A stretch of 64,000 nucleotides of DNA from Bacteroidota bacterium (lineage in GTDB: Bacteria > Bacteroidota > Bacteroidia > Flavobacteriales > Weeksellaceae). The DNA is taken from contig JAFAGO010000028.1 of the NCBI GenBank assembly GCA_023422635.1, forward strand, positions 35,607 through 99,606, in the 5' to 3' direction. The translations under genes were made by a program, and so were the position numbers. This document shows positions 16,929 to 27,000 of this stretch, piece by piece. The notes below the pieces were generated by a model that saw only the letters and a list, made by a program, of their open reading frames with translations, ran no database searches and was not told the DNA's origin. Position 1 is the first letter of the stretch, and the number at the start of each line of letters is the position of its first letter.

Positions 16929-17864
16929 ATGAAAAAAATTGTAAGCAGCGTTTTAGTTTTAATTTCAGGTTTTGCTTTTTCCCAAAACATCCTGAATGCA
17001 AAATCACCAGAAGAGTTTCGTCAACTTCGTGAAGAAAACATGAAGCAAGATGGTGATTCTTTGGTTTCTGCAAAAGTTGACCCTTTAAAGTATGGATTTG
17101 TTGAAGATAAAGACATCTTGAAAAGTATGGTCGTTTGGGAAATTATCGATTTAAATGATAAAATTAACCAACCAATTTATCATAATGAAGACGGATTGGT
17201 TACTCAAAATAAATCATTATACCAGATTTTGTATGATGGAATAGTTTCTGGAGAAATTACGCAGGTGTATGATGATGATATGTTCCTTACCAAACTTGAT
17301 CCTGCGGATATTCCCAATAGAGTTCGTTTTGAAAGTCTATCGGATGCCGGTGTTGAAAAGATTAATGAGCAAGGTGCTCCATTAACAGATGAGCAAAAAG
17401 CGGAATATACCGATGTATTCGAAGTAAAATCCGAAAATGTAAAACTGATCAAAATTAAAGGCATTTGGTATATCGATAGAAGAGATGGGCAAATGAAGTA
17501 CCGATTACTTGGTATTGCCGCAATGGGTAAAGATCCAAGTACGATGGGACAAGTTGGTCCGGATGGAATGCCGATTAATACAGATGATGCCTTTATCGAT
17601 TTGTTTTGGATTTACTATCCAGATGCTCGACCAATTTTAGCAAATTCAGTGGTTTTCAACAGTAAAAATATTTCTTCAGATATTACCTTTGATGATATTT
17701 TGAATGCCAGAAGATTTTCAACAGTAATCTATAAATCGCAAAATGGTTTAGGAAATGGTGTTATTAAAGATTATATTCCTGAAGATGCCGATGCGCAGTT
17801 AGAAGAAAGCGACCGAATTAAAGCGCAAATCCTACAGATGGAAAGCGATATGTGGAATTATTAA
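16929..17864 (+). CDS. gldN: Type IX secretion ring protein GldN/PorN
   Basis: A 311-residue periplasmic protein with signal MKKIVSSVLVLISGFAFSQ. Family features are the DDDMFLTKLD region, KIKGIWYIDRRDGQMKYRLLGIA and FDDILNARRFSTVIYKSQN. It partners GldK in the T9SS outer ring. Last gene of the cluster; a strong terminator follows 21 nt after the stop. Confidence 0.94.
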   Translation: MKKIVSSVLVLISGFAFSQNILNAKSPEEFRQLREENMKQDGDSLVSAKVDPLKYGFVEDKDILKSMVVWEIIDLNDKINQPIYHNEDGLVTQNKSLYQILYDGIVSGEITQVYDDDMFLTKLDPADIPNRVRFESLSDAGVEKINEQGAPLTDEQKAEYTDVFEVKSENVKLIKIKGIWYIDRRDGQMKYRLLGIAAMGKDPSTMGQVGPDGMPINTDDAFIDLFWIYYPDARPILANSVVFNSKNISSDITFDDILNARRFSTVIYKSQNGLGNGVIKDYIPEDADAQLEESDRIKAQILQMESDMWNY

Positions 17865-17885
17865 AATTCTATTTGATTATAATTT

Positions 17886-17917
17886 AAATCCTGAGTACCT
17901 TTACTCAGGATTTTTTT
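17886..17917 (+). terminator. Terminator after gldN, flush against the next gene
   Basis: The 12-bp stem 17886-17897 with 17902-17913 (loop CCTT) is followed by a T tract. The next start codon is at 17921, only a few bases after the T tract. Confidence 0.88.
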
Positions 17918-17920
17918 ATC

Positions 17921-18958
17921 ATGAGAAATAGTATCGATTACATCATTGTCGGAACGGGATATGCAGGCCTTTTTATGGCACATCAACTGCTTAAAAATAA
18001 CAAGAAATTTATAATTTTTGGAGATGGTGAGAAATCAGCTTCTGAAGTTTCAGCAGGAATGATTAATCCCGCAATTTTGAAAAAGTTTACCACGTTTTGG
18101 CTGGCTCAAGAACAGATTGATTCTTTAAAAGAAACACTTCTAGAAATTGAAAATTATACAGGAAAGAACTATTTTATTGATCAACCTGTCCATCGAATTT
18201 TTCATGATGAAAACGAAAAAAACCTTTGGATTAAAAAATCAGTTGATCCTGTTTTGTCACAATTTCTGAGTTCAGATTTCAAAGTTTATTCAGAAGTAAA
18301 AAATCCATTCGGCACTGGGAAAGTTTTGCAATCGGGGCGATTGGATGTTCAATCTTTCTTTACTGATATGAAACGTTTCCTTCATCAAAATGGGAACTTA
18401 GTAGAGGAAAGATTTAGATATGAAGATCTGAATGTGGACCATACTATTTATCACGATATTGTGTATAAGAATATTATTTTTTGTGAAGGAATTGCGGTGA
18501 AAAACAATCCATTTTTTGCAGATATTCCCATTCATCCTAATAAAGGACATCATATTAAAGTGAAGTTAAGCAAACCGCTTTCTGAAGGAGAAACTTTAAA
18601 GAAAAAGCATTTTCTATTTCCTTTGCATCACAACCAATATTATTACGGGGGAACTTACGATCGAGATCAGCTAAATCAGGAAATTGATGAGTCGGCTGTA
18701 GAACAATTAAAATTTGGACTTTCTGAATTTTATCCCGAAAATTTTGAAATTGAAGAAGTGAATTTCGGTTTTCGACCAACAGTGAAAGATCGTCGTCCTA
18801 TTCTTGGGCAACATTCCCAACATAAAAATCTTTATGTATTTAATGGTCTTGGTGCAAGAGGAATCCTCAATGCCAATTACTTTTCGCAAGAGCTTTACCA
18901 CCTTATCGAAAACGGTACGGCTTTGCACCCGGAAATAGATATCGATAGGTTTTCCTAA
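17921..18958 (+). CDS. FAD-dependent oxidoreductase (DAO family)
   Basis: A 345-residue protein of the D-amino acid oxidase-like fold. It starts with an FAD Rossmann motif (YIIVGTGYAGLF) and has SAGMINPAILK after the first strand and FGFRPTVKDRRPILG plus GLGARGILNA near the end, where the flavin ring and substrate site lie. The N-terminal strand leaves no room for a later start, so the ATG at 17921 is real although it directly follows the gldN terminator and has no visible ribosome site. This gene often follows gldN in related genomes (from memory). Substrate unknown. Confidence 0.82.
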   Translation: MRNSIDYIIVGTGYAGLFMAHQLLKNNKKFIIFGDGEKSASEVSAGMINPAILKKFTTFWLAQEQIDSLKETLLEIENYTGKNYFIDQPVHRIFHDENEKNLWIKKSVDPVLSQFLSSDFKVYSEVKNPFGTGKVLQSGRLDVQSFFTDMKRFLHQNGNLVEERFRYEDLNVDHTIYHDIVYKNIIFCEGIAVKNNPFFADIPIHPNKGHHIKVKLSKPLSEGETLKKKHFLFPLHHNQYYYGGTYDRDQLNQEIDESAVEQLKFGLSEFYPENFEIEEVNFGFRPTVKDRRPILGQHSQHKNLYVFNGLGARGILNANYFSQELYHLIENGTALHPEIDIDRFS

Positions 18959-19090
18959 ATTCATAAATGGTTTGCAACTTTTTTAATGTTTCGTCAAATT
19001 CAGATTCACAAATTATAAAAGTATTAAGATTGATGAACAACTTATTCTGCGAAAACAATTCAATATCGTATTTCTAACATTCCTTTTAAG

Positions 19091-19987
19091 ATGAAGAATA
19101 AATTATCGCTTCTGCTATTGCTTTTCGCAGTTAAACTTCTGTTTTCACAAAACACAATTTCCCTTTCTGATTTTCCAGATAATAAAGTAATGGTCGTTGC
19201 ACACCGAGGAGATTGGAGAGAAGCTCCTGAAAATTCAATTTGGGCGGTTAAGAAAGCGATTGAAAAAGGCGTAGATATGGTGGAACTTGATTTGGCCTTA
19301 ACCAAGGATAGTATATTAATTTTGATGCATGATCGAACAATTGACAGAACCACTACAGGAGTTGGAAAACCTGGAGATTATACATTTGCTGAACTTCAAA
19401 AATTCAATTTAAAAGATGGTATTGGAAGTGCTACGCAAATGAAAATACCAACTTTGGAAGAAGTTTTAGAAGTAACCTATGGTAGGATATTGATTAATTT
19501 GGATAAAGGATTTGATTATATTAATCTCGTGTTTCCAATTCTGAAGATTAGAAATATGCTCGATCAGGTTTTATTCAAAGGAACTGAAACCTATAAGGAA
19601 TTTGAAAAAAAATACGGAAACATTAAAAATGAAATCCATTTTATGCCTATTATCAGACTTGGCCGAAATGAAGGATGGTCGAAAATAAACGAATATTTGG
19701 ATCATTACAAAGTCTACGGCTTTGAGTTTACCATTGGTAATACCGAAGAAAATATGCTGGATTTCGCTACAATTACAAGCAAAGGAATGAAGGTTTGGGT
19801 TAATTCATTATGGCCACAACATAATGCTTCGCATCAAGATGATTTAGCTTTAGAAAACCTTGACGTTTACGATTGGTACATCAATAGAAAGATCAACATT
19901 ATCCAAACAGATCGCCCAAAAGAGTTGATTGATTATTTAAAAAACAAGAATTTATATTTTCAGAACGAAAATTCCTACAACAAATAG
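19091..19987 (+). CDS. Exported glycerophosphodiester phosphodiesterase family protein
   Basis: A 298-residue protein with signal MKNKLSLLLLLFAVKLLFSQ. GDPD motifs are present: VAHRGDWREAPENS (catalytic His and Glu-Asn), MVELDLALTKD, LMHDRTIDRTTTG and the IPTLEEVL segment. Likely cleaves glycerophosphodiesters to glycerol-3-phosphate and an alcohol in the periplasm. It stands alone between the oxidoreductase and tRNA-Ser. Confidence 0.88.
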   Translation: MKNKLSLLLLLFAVKLLFSQNTISLSDFPDNKVMVVAHRGDWREAPENSIWAVKKAIEKGVDMVELDLALTKDSILILMHDRTIDRTTTGVGKPGDYTFAELQKFNLKDGIGSATQMKIPTLEEVLEVTYGRILINLDKGFDYINLVFPILKIRNMLDQVLFKGTETYKEFEKKYGNIKNEIHFMPIIRLGRNEGWSKINEYLDHYKVYGFEFTIGNTEENMLDFATITSKGMKVWVNSLWPQHNASHQDDLALENLDVYDWYINRKINIIQTDRPKELIDYLKNKNLYFQNENSYNK

Positions 19988-20100
19988 AACGGAAATTGTT
20001 CTAAAGAAGGTACTTTCATAAGAACGTTTATCCTGTTACGCTGGTCTTCAAAATAATACTCTCGAATACCTTTTTCTAGAAATTTAAAATCTCTATAACA

Positions 20101-20132
20101 AAATCACCCACTATCATAGTGGGTGTAGTTTT
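20101..20132. terminator. Bidirectional terminator between GDPD gene and tRNA-Ser
   Basis: CACCCACTA (20105-20113) and TAGTGGGTG (20117-20125) pair perfectly around loop TCA. T-rich flanks lie on both sides (TAGTTTT forward, ATTTTG reverse), which suits the convergent genes. Confidence 0.7.
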
Positions 20133-20173
20133 GCGTGTTAATTCTGTAACATATTGGTAATTAATATGCTTTG

Positions 20174-20260
20174 CAGAGAGGAAGGGATTCGAACCCTCGA
20201 TACAGTTACCCGTATACTACCTTTCCAGGGTAGCTCCTTCAACCACTCGGACACCTCTCT
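20174..20260 (-). tRNA. tRNA-Ser (anticodon GGA)
   Basis: Eighty-seven nt, class II. The acceptor AGAGAGG pairs with CCTCTCT, discriminator G. The anticodon stem CTACC/GGTAG encloses CTGGAAA (anticodon GGA). It has a long variable arm and a T arm with GGTTCGAAT. No CCA is encoded. With the hairpin at 20105-20125 it fills the 333-nt gap between the GDPD gene and ansA. Confidence 0.96.
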
Positions 20261-20320
20261 AATTGGGATTGCAAAAATAGTTTTTTAAAATGAACCTTGC
20301 AAAAAAATAATTCCTAAAAA

Positions 20321-21340
20321 TTACGAAACGGTAATCTCACCACAAAAATCCTCTTGAAAGGCCGCAGCAAAATTATCTCCGTAAATAGGATGGTCGATTA
20401 AATGCATCGATTTAGTAATTGCACTTTCTGCGGTTATGTCATGACCACTAATGGCACCAATCTTTGTAAAAATCGTGCTGTTTTCGTATTTCCCAAAAGA
20501 AACACCGCCATATAAACATTGGCTCACCACAATAATCTCAGTGCCGTTCGCGCGAATTTGTTTCAACGTGCGTTCCGTTTTCACAGAATTAAAAATCGTT
20601 CCCGATCCAAAAACTTGCAGTATTAAAACTTTAACCTTTGGAATTTCTTTAAAGAAATCCAGCGTCATTCCAGGGAAAATGCGCCAGAACAATACATCTC
20701 TGCAAATATGCAAATCCACATTAAATTCGGCATCTTCTTTGGGTCGATAAAGAAAATCCTTCCCAATATTCAAATGCACGCCACTTTCACCAAGAACAGG
20801 GTAGTTCGGACTAATATACGCATCAAAATGTTCCGCAGAATTTTTCAAACTTCGGTTCCCGCGAAGCAATTTGTACTCAAAATAAATGCAAACCTCTTGA
20901 ATTACAGCCGCATCTTCCTCGTATAAAGTCGCATAGTAAACGGTAGTTAAAAGATTCTCTTTTGCATCCGTTCGCAAATCGCCAATCGGAAGTTGAGATC
21001 CAGTCAAAATAACAGGTTTTCTCAAATTTTTCAGCATAAAACTAAGCGCCGACGCGGTGTACGACATCGTATCCGTTCCGTGAAGGATGATAAAACCATC
21101 AAAAAGCGAGTAGTTTTTTTTAATTAATTTGGCAATCATTTGCCATTCTTTAGGCCCCATATCCGACGAGTCCACGGGCTTTTCAAACGAGTGTACCACC
21201 ACATCGCATTCCAAAAGATTCATTTCTGGAATTTTCTCAAAAATATGTTGAAAATCAAACGGAACCAAACTTCCCGTCTCATAATTCTTTTCCATGCCAA
21301 TGGTTCCACCGGTGTAAATCAGGAGCACTTTACGTTTCAT
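20321..21340 (-). CDS. ansA: Type I L-asparaginase
   Basis: A 339-residue cytoplasmic asparaginase hydrolysing asparagine to aspartate and ammonia. Start set at 21340 (MKRKVLLIYTGGTIG), because the TGGTIG loop with the catalytic Thr should lie near residue 10-12; five more codons upstream are open. The second catalytic motif IILHGTDTMSYTA and the GSQLPIGDLRTDA loop are clear. No signal peptide. Length is usual for the AnsA type. Confidence 0.94.
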   Translation of the reverse strand: MKRKVLLIYTGGTIGMEKNYETGSLVPFDFQHIFEKIPEMNLLECDVVVHSFEKPVDSSDMGPKEWQMIAKLIKKNYSLFDGFIILHGTDTMSYTASALSFMLKNLRKPVILTGSQLPIGDLRTDAKENLLTTVYYATLYEEDAAVIQEVCIYFEYKLLRGNRSLKNSAEHFDAYISPNYPVLGESGVHLNIGKDFLYRPKEDAEFNVDLHICRDVLFWRIFPGMTLDFFKEIPKVKVLILQVFGSGTIFNSVKTERTLKQIRANGTEIIVVSQCLYGGVSFGKYENSTIFTKIGAISGHDITAESAITKSMHLIDHPIYGDNFAAAFQEDFCGEITVS

Positions 21341-21383
21341 GGCGCAAAAATACACTTTTCGTTGCGAAGAATTTTTATTATTT

Positions 21384-21570
21384 GGGCATGTCCCTTACCG
21401 AGCTGCGCATTTGCAAAGTGAAACTTTGCAAATGCGCCACCGCTGCATCGGGTCGGGCTGCTCCGGACTACACTTCGTTTCGGTAGCGCTGAAAATTAAA
21501 GCAGCAACTCGGCTCATCATCATTTCAACGCTACAGCTCCCTGCGGTCGCTCCCTTCATATCCCTCACGC
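21384..21570. repeat. Structured GC-rich intergenic repeat element
   Basis: A 187-nt block between ansA and trmH, visibly richer in G+C than its surroundings. It starts GGGCATGTCCC and ends CCCTCACGC. It holds a perfect 15-bp hairpin (21405-21419 with 21423-21437, loop GAA) and a second hairpin (21483-21494 with 21523-21534, 11 pairs, one mismatch). I recall similar GGGC...CCCTCACGC blocks between genes in other Flavobacteriia, so an interspersed repeat is likely, but I see only one copy in this window. Confidence 0.55.
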
Positions 21571-21611
21571 GAAAATCCGTCTTTAAAGGAAAATTTTCGC
21601 AAATTTGCAAG

Positions 21612-22286
21612 ATGAAAACGCTGGAACAACAAGAAAAACTCTATCAATATCTTCAACAATTTTTAACAGAAGAACGACTTTCTAAAATTGAAAAACAAGC
21701 GCCAGAAAGTTCCGATTTTATTCTTCCCGTAATGGAAGATGTTTATCAATTTCGAAATGCAGCAGCAATTGTAAGAAGCGTTGAAGCTTGTGGTTTTCAC
21801 AAAATTGTCGCTTTAGAAAAAGAGAATGTTTTCAACCCGAATTTAACAGTTACCAAAGGAGCTGAAACCTGGGTAGAGGTCGAAAAATTACCGTGGAGTT
21901 TAAATTCTGTACAACAAGTACAATCTCGCGGATATAAAATTGTGGCAGTTTCTCCTGAAAAAAATGTGACGATGCTTCCAGACTTTGAAATTAAGGACCC
22001 CATCGCTTTATTTTTCGGAACGGAATTTAATGGTGTTACTGAAAAAATTTTAGATTTTGCAGATGAAACCTTGGCAATTCCTATGTTTGGTTTTACGCAA
22101 AGCTTTAATGTGTCGGTTGCCGCAGCAATTTGCATGTACGAATTGAAACAAAAAATTCTAAAATCGGGAATTGATACATCTCTTTCCGAAGAAAAACTTC
22201 TACAACTGAAAATCCGTTGGGCAGTTAATTCGATTAAAAGTGGCAAAGAAATTTTAGCAAAATATCTTTCAGAAGTAGATGATTAA
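21612..22286 (+). CDS. trmH: TrmH-family tRNA/rRNA 2'-O-methyltransferase
   Basis: A 224-residue SPOUT methyltransferase. The start at 21612 is chosen since the upstream frame runs through the GC-rich repeat. The three SpoU motifs are present: FRNAAAIVRSVEACG (Asn and Arg of motif 1), FFGTEFNGVT (motif 2) and GFTQSFNVSVAAAICMYE (motif 3, knot). It is closest to TrmH, which methylates G18 of tRNAs. The target is inferred, not proven, from sequence. Confidence 0.85.
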   Translation: MKTLEQQEKLYQYLQQFLTEERLSKIEKQAPESSDFILPVMEDVYQFRNAAAIVRSVEACGFHKIVALEKENVFNPNLTVTKGAETWVEVEKLPWSLNSVQQVQSRGYKIVAVSPEKNVTMLPDFEIKDPIALFFGTEFNGVTEKILDFADETLAIPMFGFTQSFNVSVAAAICMYELKQKILKSGIDTSLSEEKLLQLKIRWAVNSIKSGKEILAKYLSEVDD

Positions 22287-22347
22287 TACTTGAGATTTAG
22301 CGATCTTTTTTTTCTCAGCGATTGCAAAACTTTGAGATTACTCTTCG

Positions 22348-23040
22348 TTAAATCATCTTTTGGTAATTCCAAGCGGCAACAAAAACTCCTGCAGTTTCTG
22401 TTCTCAATCTTTGACTTCCTAAGGTTACGGCTTTAATTCCTTTTTCTGCCAAAGTCTGAATTTCTCTTTCAGAAAAATCACCTTCTGGACCAATTAAAAA
22501 AGTTAATTGTGTTACATCGGGAATGCGGTGAAGATCAATTCTTTCAAGGTTTTGATGGCAATGAGCGACAAAAGTAGAATCGTCATCAATTCCGTCAACA
22601 AAATTCGACAACTTTGTTAGCGGATGAAGCTTTGGGAAATGAAATCGTAAACTCTGTTTGGATGCCGCAATAATTTGTTTCTGAAAACGTTCAAGGTTTA
22701 TGTTTTTCCGTTCGGATTTTTCGGTTAAGAGAAAGGTAATTTCCGAAACGCCCATTTCAACTGCTTTTTCTACGAAAAATTCGGTTCTATCGATATTTTT
22801 AGTTGGCGCAATGGCAATATGTATTTTAGGTGAGAAATCAGGAAGGTTTTCTTTAAGTTCTTCAACGTTTAGAGATGCCTTCTTTCCTTCAATTTTTAAA
22901 GTTCCAATGGCAAGATTTCCCAAACCATCGGTAACGGAAATGCTTTCTCCAGCTTTCATTCTCAACACTTTTAAAAGATGTTGCTGTTCCTCTTCATTAA
23001 TTTGGATTTCAGGAAAAATCTGACCGTAAAAAAGCTTCAT
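22348..23040 (-). CDS. rsmE: 16S rRNA m3U1498 methyltransferase
   Basis: A 230-residue SPOUT enzyme methylating U1498 of 16S rRNA. An N-terminal PUA-like RNA-binding part (HLLKVLRMKAGE) is followed by FFVEKAVEMGV, ASKQSLR and the SAM-binding knot LIGPEGDFSEREI...LGSQRLRTETA. Six nt downstream of tsaD on the same strand, so the two are probably one transcript. Confidence 0.95.
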   Translation of the reverse strand: MKLFYGQIFPEIQINEEEQQHLLKVLRMKAGESISVTDGLGNLAIGTLKIEGKKASLNVEELKENLPDFSPKIHIAIAPTKNIDRTEFFVEKAVEMGVSEITFLLTEKSERKNINLERFQKQIIAASKQSLRFHFPKLHPLTKLSNFVDGIDDDSTFVAHCHQNLERIDLHRIPDVTQLTFLIGPEGDFSEREIQTLAEKGIKAVTLGSQRLRTETAGVFVAAWNYQKMI

Positions 23041-23046
23041 ATTTGT

Positions 23047-24081
23047 TTATTTTTTAAAAACTTCCTCCATATCGTATCGTGCAGATGCGGCTACAGATAA
23101 ATCTGCAAATTCGCCTCTTTCATACTTCAGTTGTCCCACCAACGCAATCATCGCAGCATTATCCGTTGTATATTCAAATTTTGGAATATAAATATTCCAT
23201 CCTAATTGTTCACCATTTATTTTCATCGCTTCGCGAAGTCCTGAATTGGCAGAAACTCCACCAGCAATGGCAACTTCTTTAATATTTAATTCGTTGGCAG
23301 CTTTTTCTAACTTGTTCATTAAAACATCAATAATCGTCTTTTGAACAGAAGCGCAAAGGTCTTGAAGATTATCTTTTATAAAGTCTGGATTTTTCTTAAG
23401 TTCTTTCTGAACGAAATATAAAACCGATGTTTTCACGCCACTGAAGGAATAGTTGTATCCTTCCATTTTGGGTTTTCCAAACTGAAATGCATTCGGGTTT
23501 CCTTCTTTTGCAAGTCGATCCACAATTGGTCCCGCAGGATAGTCGAGTTCAAAAATTTTTCCTATTTTATCGAAAGCTTCTCCAGCAGCATCATCAATCG
23601 TTTTACCAATGATTTCCATATCAAAATAATCTTTCACCAGAACAATCATCGTGTGGCCACCACTTACCGTTAAACATAAAAACGGAAATTTTGGAGGTTG
23701 AGGATTCGCATCTGCTATAAAATGCGCTAAAATATGTGCTTGAAGGTGATTAACTTCTATTAACGGAATGTTTAAACTCATTGCCAGTGACTTGGCAAAG
23801 GATGTTCCTACAAGTAAGGAACCTAAAAGTCCAGGACCGCGCGTAAAAGCAATCGCGGAAAGTTCTTTTTGTAGTATATTTGCTTTTGAAAGCGATTGAT
23901 CGATTACAGGAATGATGTTCATTTGATGCGCGCGCGAAGCGAGTTCAGGAACTACACCGCCATAATCGTTATGGATTTTTTGGCTGGCTGCAATATTAGA
24001 AAGGATTTGGTTTCCTTTAATAACTGCTGCAGAAGTATCATCACAAGACGATTCAATTGCTAAAAGGATTGGTTCGCTCAT
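23047..24081 (-). CDS. tsaD: tRNA N6-adenosine threonylcarbamoyltransferase TsaD
   Basis: A 344-residue protein of the t6A37 tRNA modification complex (partners TsaB and TsaE are not in the window). Start set at 24081 (MSEPILLAIESSCDDTSAA); an upstream ATG would add a run of hydrophobic residues absent in the family and would lie inside tamB. Motifs: ESSCDDT, NHLQAHILAH (metal His), VSGGHT, DDAAGEAFDK and GGVSANSGLR. Its start codon is 4 bp from that of the divergent tamB. Confidence 0.95.
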   Translation of the reverse strand: MSEPILLAIESSCDDTSAAVIKGNQILSNIAASQKIHNDYGGVVPELASRAHQMNIIPVIDQSLSKANILQKELSAIAFTRGPGLLGSLLVGTSFAKSLAMSLNIPLIEVNHLQAHILAHFIADANPQPPKFPFLCLTVSGGHTMIVLVKDYFDMEIIGKTIDDAAGEAFDKIGKIFELDYPAGPIVDRLAKEGNPNAFQFGKPKMEGYNYSFSGVKTSVLYFVQKELKKNPDFIKDNLQDLCASVQKTIIDVLMNKLEKAANELNIKEVAIAGGVSANSGLREAMKINGEQLGWNIYIPKFEYTTDNAAMIALVGQLKYERGEFADLSVAASARYDMEEVFKK

Positions 24082-24085
24082 ATCT

Positions 24086-27000
24086 ATGGCAAATTTAGAG
24101 AATAATAACGACAAAGGAAAGAAAAAATCGGTTGGTAAAAACATTGGTGATTCCGTTCAGAAAGGGGTAGGAAAGGTGCAAAACACCGTTGAAGACGCCG
24201 CTGAGCTCGCAAGTGATGCGATTAATCACCCGATTGAAACCGCCGGAGAATTCATTGATCAAGCGTCAAAAGATGTGGTGAGCATAAAATGGTGGGCGCG
24301 ACTATTGCAAGTGATTTTTTGGGTAGGATTAACGTTGGTGATCGCTTTTGTAATCGCAGTTAATTTACCGGTAACCAAAAATTGGGCGGCACAGAAAGTG
24401 ATTACAAAGCTAAATCAGCAACTGAAATCGCAAATTGCTTTTGAAAGTATTGATGTAAGCTATTTTGGTGATGTTACCTTGCATAAAGTTTCGGTAAAAG
24501 ATTATAAAAATTATCCTTTTTTAAAAGCTGAACAATTGTACGCTGATTCGAATTGGTTTTCCATTATTAGCGATTCCAGGAACATGCAATTTCAAAGTAT
24601 GTCGTTGGATCAATTGGATTTAAAGGTGATCACATACAAAGGCGACAGCATTTCGAACTTTATTCGATTTGTAGAAATTTTCGATTCCGGAAAAGCATCA
24701 ACGCATAAAGAACCTTTTCAGTTAAAATCCAGGATTTACATTACCAATTCTAAAGTTTCTATTGTTAATCAGAATTCCGAAGGAGAACGTGGTAAATGGT
24801 TGATCGCTACTAATTTAAGCTTAACGGTTCCTGAGTTGCGTGTAAAAGGATCCGATGTTTTTGCACAGATTAACAATCTGCGATTCACAACTGAACGTTG
24901 GGGTAAAAAACACTATGTGGAAACATTTTCTACTGATCTTACCTTAACAAAGCGTTTTCTTTTTCTGGATGATCTTACTTTTAATACGGAACATTCGTTG
25001 CTTCAAGGTGATATTAAATTTAATCTGAATAACGGATCTTGGGCAGATTTTACCAACAAGGTGCGTTGGGAAATGCGCGTTACCCAGGGAAGTCAGCTCA
25101 GTGGATATGATATTAGCTATTTTGTTACCAATTGGGATAATTACAAACCGTTCAATCTTTCAGGGAAAATGGATGGTCCTTTAAATAAATTCACGCTTGA
25201 AAATTTCTTAATTCGCAATTCGGACGTCAATATTCGCACGGAAAAAATGAGTGTTGAGGATATTCTCAAGGGCAATTTTAAAATTCAAACCAATCAGCTT
25301 TCTACCGATTTTACCTATATCGATTTGAAAAAAATGATGCCTTCATTTATTTCAGAAAAGATGAAAAATTTTGCTGATGATTTTGGCAAATTGAAGTTTA
25401 ATGGTGGAGTTCGCGTAACGCCAGAGCAGGTGTATGTGCCTTCTGGAAATCTTATTACAGGAATTGGACAAGCGAAAATTAAAGAATTTTATTTGGAGCA
25501 ATACAGTTCTCCAGTCCCGAAATATCGAGGTTATGCTGATGTTAATGATTTGAATACCAGTGTAATTACAAAGAATAAACAAGTGGGTTTAATAAGTGGT
25601 AAATTCAATCTTAGCGGCGAAAGCTTTGATGTGAATACGATGCGAATTACCACAAAATCCGATATTTCAAAAATTATCATTGCCGATAAAGAAATCAATA
25701 ATGTGCATTTGGATGGTTTGCTCGATCACAAGCGTTATAACGGTTTGGTAACCATAGCTGATGAAGAGTTAAAAGGAAGCGTAACGGGATTAATTGATTT
25801 TAGTACTTCTCGAATTAAAGCAGATGTGAACGCCGATATTGCGCATCTTAATTTAAATTATTTTACAGTAAAATCGGGATCTCAAATTTTCAGCGGCCAA
25901 CTCGAAGGCTCGATTGCGATGACGGATCTCAACGATATGAACCTTGATGTACAGATGAATCACGTTAATTTTAGCAATGGTTTGCAAAAATACAAAGTAG
26001 ATCATGGTTCATTGAAAGCGTATGTAGAAAACGGAAACCGAATTCTTTCTGCAGATGTTCCAGGCGTACTACAAGGGAGAATTTCTGGTAAATTTAATTT
26101 GGAGGATTTAAGCGGAATGGTTCAAAATGGGATCGGAAAAGTATTGGTGGGTCCGGCGCCAAGAAGACAATATAAAAATCAGCGATTTACGGTCGATTTC
26201 AGTGTGCAACAAGGTTTGGTTTCGTACTTCCTGCCTCAGCTTCAGCTGGAATCAGGAGCTTCGGTAAATGGCGGTTATAATGGCGATACGAACGATTTGG
26301 TTTTGAATGTTGAGGCTCAAAAACTCTTGTATATTCTTACTTCAAAGAAAGAAATTTCAGATCTTGACGAAACCTTTTCGAACTATAATCCGGATTACAC
26401 AATAAATCCGCGTGTGGTTCAAACAAAAGATAGCGCAACAATTGATAATTTTGTTTTAAGAATCAATACTGAAAACCAAAGTGAACAGTTTTTTGCAAGA
26501 GTAGATCGAGCAGCGTATAATCAAAATATACTAAAAGATCTCACCTTAAGCGGACATAATGAAACGGGTAATTTGCTGCATTTGGTAGCGGATTTTAAAT
26601 ATGGAAGTCCACAAGATGAAACCGACGGCACATTTAAAGAATATGCGTTGAAACTGAATCAAACCACCAATTCGGCAGGAGATTATGTTTTCCGTTTCGA
26701 GCCGACACAAGTGAAGTTTAATGATGTGGTATGGAGCGTGGATACATCTGAGGAATTAGATCATTCCATCACCTATCGTAAAAACACCTCTGATTTTCTC
26801 ATTAAAAATTTGCGAATATATTCTGATGAAAGTGAACTTTTTGTGAAAAATTCAGTCTTTCAATCAGGGGAACATTTTCGGGCAGAAGGTGAAATTAAAA
26901 ATTTCGATATTTCTAAAATTTTCGAAATGCAATCCAACGGCAATTCCAATTCAATTCAAGGATTAGCCAATGGGAACTTCAACATTATAAAAGAAAAAAA

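Noticed and set aside
20105..20125. Operator palindrome upstream of tRNA-Ser
   Set aside because: It is downstream of the reverse-strand tRNA-Ser and after the GDPD gene, with T-rich flanks, so a terminator explains it better.
21797..22246. Open frame of 149 codons antisense to trmH
   Set aside because: The opposite strand carries all three SpoU motifs; the antisense product has no recognisable fold and the frame is a by-product of codon use.
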